NCBI GenBank assembly: GCA_011052165.1
Contig: DRJN01000216.1
Span: 1-6,587, forward strand
Source: Gammaproteobacteria bacterium
GTDB lineage: Bacteria > Pseudomonadota > Gammaproteobacteria > UBA6429 > Thiohalophilaceae
Direction: 5' to 3'
DNA length: 6,587 nt
Shown here piece by piece: positions 5,081-6,587 of the stretch. Numbering within the stretch: position 1 is the stretch's first letter; each line of letters begins with the position of its first letter. A program made the translations under genes and the position numbers. The notes below the pieces were generated by a model. It was not told the origin of the DNA, made no database searches, and was given only the letters and a program-made list of their open reading frames with translations.

Positions 5081-6393
5081 CAGTTCCAGGATGATGTGCC
5101 GACAAACACCATCACTATCCCCAACAACAGAAACAGGGCGATTGCATAGGCCCAGCGTTGCAGAGAACGCTCACTACCGTCCAACGCCCTTTGCCATGCA
5201 CGGACTTGCCGGAGACGGCCCACTTTAGCCAGCCATACAGCTCGCAACCGGGGCAAGGTACCGACCCCCATCTGCGCAGCCCAACGTATAGCTGCGCCAG
5301 GCCAACGCTCAAACCACGGAATCGAATCGTCTGCGTGCTTCTCAGGCCTGGCGGGATAATGATATCTCGCCTGCAGCCACACGGTGGTGGCAACCAATAC
5401 AGCCACCATAAACCCCAGAGAGGCAATGAAGAAATAGGCCAAATTTCCATACCGGTTCCATACAGCAGGATCGGCCAGTCCAGCCCCCAGGGCGGTAGTA
5501 AACAATCCCGTGGCGACGATGGTGGTATAGGCAGGTAACGTCTTCAGCTGCGCTCGCATCAGCCCACCCACAATGGCGTAAAGCATGGCAGCACCGCCTG
5601 TGCCCTGGATAATCAAACCCAGGTCAGGAAAGGCGATCTCACCAAGTGGCAGCCAACGCACCATCCCGAGCAGAGCAATGGCAATAGGAACACCGCCCAG
5701 CAGCAGCGCCACCGCCGGCTGGGACCAACGAAAGGCCGGCGGCAGCCAGAAGTGAAATGGCCAGAGACCTGCCTTGAGGGCGAAGCCGACAAGAACCATA
5801 GACAGATACAAAGCCAAGGAAGGTGACTGAGCTATTGCCTGGCGCACTGTCTCAAAGCTCAAATCCCCGGTTGTTGCAGCCGCTATCAACAAGGCCTCGA
5901 ACAATGCCAGGTCAGCCAAAATCAGGAACACCAAATAGACGCGTGCAGCCCACCGTGTCCTTTCGTCTCCTCCTGCAACCAGCAGTGCATAAAATCCGTA
6001 ACCCATCAGGGCCGAAAAGGCGAAAAAACCCACCAGCTCAGTCGCCAGAATCGCGCCCAGATTGCCCGCCAGGGTCAGCAGAAAATAGGTTGTGAGACGG
6101 TCGTCAGCAGGCTTGTTTGTGGTGGTATGTAACAGGGCCGCGGCAGCAGTCCAGAGCAGCGCGGTCACCGCCAACAACAAACGGTCTGCCCCGTCATGAA
6201 TAGCAAGCCCGCTACCAAGCAACAGCCAGGGCAAGTCAATCGAAACACCCATCGGGACAGTCAAAAGGATGAGCACAGGTAAAAGAGCAATATAACAAGG
6301 CCAGTAGAGGCGCGAGCGCAGCGCCGGAAACGCCAGCAACAACGGCAGCCCCGGTACAGACAATAACAGAAATGTACTTAGGGTGGCGTTCAC
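5080..6393 (-). CDS. Divergent proton-conducting antiporter-type membrane subunit (Mrp/complex I NuoL-M-N superfamily)
   Basis: From the GTG at 6391-6393 this is a 437-residue inner-membrane protein with about 12-13 hydrophobic segments. The family hallmark is around residues 201-219: VGFALKAGLWPFHFWLPPA, with the TM7 lysine K207 and the HFWLP motif (H214). A TM5-type glutamate (E119 in TELVGFF) and the loop motif AQLKTLPAYTT (K284), matching LKR-LAYST in NuoL/M, are also present. Such subunits conduct protons or sodium in complex I, Mrp antiporters and group 4 hydrogenases. After the segment at about 316-341 comes a basic soluble stretch (about 342-410) and one last helix (413-432). The usual TM11-TM13 lysine/histidine channel is not recognisable. 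The GTG is chosen over an ATG at 6427-6429 because it has GGAG eight bases upstream and a GTGA overlap with the previous gene; the ATG has no ribosome-binding site. Which complex it belongs to is uncertain. Confidence 0.8.
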   Translation of the reverse strand: MNATLSTFLLLSVPGLPLLLAFPALRSRLYWPCYIALLPVLILLTVPMGVSIDLPWLLLGSGLAIHDGADRLLLAVTALLWTAAAALLHTTTNKPADDRLTTYFLLTLAGNLGAILATELVGFFAFSALMGYGFYALLVAGGDERTRWAARVYLVFLILADLALFEALLIAAATTGDLSFETVRQAIAQSPSLALYLSMVLVGFALKAGLWPFHFWLPPAFRWSQPAVALLLGGVPIAIALLGMVRWLPLGEIAFPDLGLIIQGTGGAAMLYAIVGGLMRAQLKTLPAYTTIVATGLFTTALGAGLADPAVWNRYGNLAYFFIASLGFMVAVLVATTVWLQARYHYPARPEKHADDSIPWFERWPGAAIRWAAQMGVGTLPRLRAVWLAKVGRLRQVRAWQRALDGSERSLQRWAYAIALFLLLGIVMVFVGTSSWN

Positions 6394-6587
6394 GGCGCGT
6401 ACTCCAGAGACGTAATAAAATACGCCCATTGCAACGGACTGAACGGCGCCGATGCCAGCAGCCCAAGAGCCAGCGTCAGAAAGGCAGTCACCAGCGGCGG
6501 CGCCAGTAGCGCCCAGGCCGTCTCACGCCGTCCGAAGGAGCGCTCGGCGGGCCAGGTATCGGCAGGCGCCTTGAACCAGGCGGCGTA
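6390..6587 (-). CDS. C-terminal 65 residues of a membrane protein, probably an antiporter subunit (Mrp/NuoL-M type), cut by window edge
   Basis: The frame is open from base 6587 to a TGA at 6390-6392, which overlaps the next gene's GTG as GTGA. The fragment begins YAAWFKAPADTWPAERSFGR, has one membrane helix (WALLAPPLVTAFLTLALGLL, about residues 25-44) and ends SPLQWAYFITSLEYAP. An AWF-x-(P) loop, then a PP-containing last helix, then a short amphipathic PLQWAYFI tail is the layout seen at the C-terminus of MrpD/NuoL/NuoM-type subunits. The overlap and the neighbouring antiporter-type gene support an operon of several such subunits. The catalytic core lies outside the window, so the assignment rests on the tail and on context. 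Confidence 0.6.
   Translation of the reverse strand, partial: YAAWFKAPADTWPAERSFGRRETAWALLAPPLVTAFLTLALGLLASAPFSPLQWAYFITSLEYAP

Noticed and set aside
6394..6429. ATG at 6427-6429 as start of the antiporter-type gene (449 residues)
   Set aside because: It lies well inside the upstream gene with no ribosome-binding site. The in-frame GTG at 6391-6393 has GGAG and a typical GTGA overlap.

Overview
The window is about 50% GC. Every gene I can support reads leftward (minus strand). The gene types (HipB-like antitoxin, beta-CASP metallo-beta-lactamase nuclease, P2-type cation ATPase, Mrp/complex I-like antiporter subunits), the clear sigma70-type promoter and the tight start/stop overlaps suggest a proteobacterium, perhaps a gammaproteobacterium. 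I cannot fix the taxon from sequence alone.

Read in the direction of transcription (high to low coordinates), the right edge holds the last 65 codons of a polytopic membrane protein of the Mrp/complex I antiporter type (6390-6587). It overlaps by 4 bp a second, divergent antiporter-type membrane subunit that starts at a GTG (5080-6393). That gene shares one base with a 37-codon single-pass membrane peptide (4967-5080). These three form one translationally coupled unit, probably the tail of an ion/proton antiporter or energy-coupling cluster.

After a 57-bp AT-rich gap comes a second unit. It starts with a 953-residue P2-type cation-transporting ATPase (2048-4909), which has an extra N-terminal membrane helix and unusual residues in the M5/M6 ion-binding region. 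A 53-codon GTG-start ORF of unknown function follows (1887-2048), then a beta-CASP metallo-beta-lactamase fold RNase-like protein (475-1890). The junctions are TAGTG (ATPase/small ORF) and ATGA (small ORF/nuclease), so the three are probably co-translated.

A 249-bp non-coding stretch (226-474) separates this unit from a HipB-like XRE antitoxin gene that runs off the left edge (1-225). Its promoter has TTGACA, a 17-bp spacer and TATACA, and sits inside an array of TATACG-type inverted repeats, the layout expected of an autorepressed toxin-antitoxin operon. A HipA-like toxin probably lies just beyond the left edge.

The less ordinary points are two unannotated small coupled ORFs, a four-codon minicistron before the ATPase, the ATPase's missing ion-site acidic residues, an antiporter subunit that seems to lack the usual C-terminal half-channel, and the operator array. 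I see no RNA genes, CRISPR arrays or insertion sequences.
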